Positions 63,892 to 64,000 of a stretch of 64,000 nucleotides of DNA are shown piece by piece; position 1 is the first letter of the stretch, and each line of letters opens with the position of its first letter. The translations under genes and the position numbers were made by a program. The DNA comes from Saturnia japonica (lineage: Eukaryota; Arthropoda; Insecta; Lepidoptera; Saturniidae), in assembly GCA_033032175.1 (NCBI GenBank), contig CM065314.1, forward strand, positions 2,790,001 through 2,854,000, written 5' to 3'. The notes under the pieces were generated by a model. It ran no database searches, was not told the DNA's origin, and saw only the letters and a program-made list of their open reading frames with translations.

Positions 63892-64000
63892 AGTGTTCAA
63901 CCCGCCAGCGATCCAGTCCTCTCCGCTCCGTGCTACGTCAGCGCCGCGCCTACTAGCAGGCACCTCACTGCGTGTGTGTACCTTAATGTTTCGCCCTCTT
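63892..64000 (+). other. Presumed leader or start of gag after the LTR
   Basis: GC-rich sequence ('ccgccagcgatccagtcctc') follows the putative LTR to the window end. No convincing primer-binding site starting TGG was found right after the LTR, which is why the LTR call is held at moderate confidence. Confidence 0.35.

Overview
The window looks like intergenic or intronic DNA of an insect, most likely a lepidopteran. It is AT-rich, and I find no convincing host gene in 64 kb. Almost everything recognisable is transposable-element (TE) sequence: BEL/Pao, copia-like, RTE-type and Jockey/CR1-type retroelements, mariner transposons, tRNA-derived SINEs, and short non-autonomous elements with Helitron-like or hAT-like ends. 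The lepidopteran assignment rests on the kinds of repeats present (notably an RTE-type C-terminus of the style found in butterflies, and CTAG-ended Helitron-like repeats). It is inference from memory, not a database match.

Layout: 1-17 kb is a mosaic of old short repeats, SINEs, LINE 3' ends, a mariner stub and a 526-bp TIR element. A complete BEL/Pao element lies at 17365-24158. Its two 380-bp LTRs differ at one base, it has a 5-bp target duplication, and it sits inside an older SINE. Its coding region is broken at three places. From 24.7 to 27.8 kb there is a Helitron-like repeat, an unrecognised hydrophobic ORF on the minus strand, and a 5'-truncated Jockey/CR1-type LINE with an open reverse transcriptase. 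From 29 to 31 kb there are two hAT-like MITEs, one with 75-bp inverted arms. From 31 to 49 kb there are dispersed repeats, mariner and LINE fragments and long AT-rich stretches with nothing recognised, then an array of short hairpins at 48.4-48.6 kb. A mariner with two frame breaks and an altered first catalytic residue lies at 49024-50210.

From 53.8 to 59 kb a decayed LINE is split by a complete copia-like element on the minus strand (54107-58843). That element has 199-bp LTRs differing at three bases, a 5-bp target duplication, a primer site matching the initiator-tRNA anticodon arm, an intact 1124-codon pol, and a broken gag. From 59 to 64 kb there is a retroelement tail ending in 77 adenines, further LINE fragments, and an RTE-type LINE end that is interrupted at 63067 by what looks like the LTR of another element running off the window.

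The genes do not form a pathway. What ties the window together is nesting: young LTR elements inside older SINEs and LINEs, and two families of small Helitron-like repeats scattered through it. No new defence or metabolic system was found. The most useful observations are the small-element architectures, the nesting order, and one unexplained hydrophobic ORF with a second, decayed copy 14 kb away.
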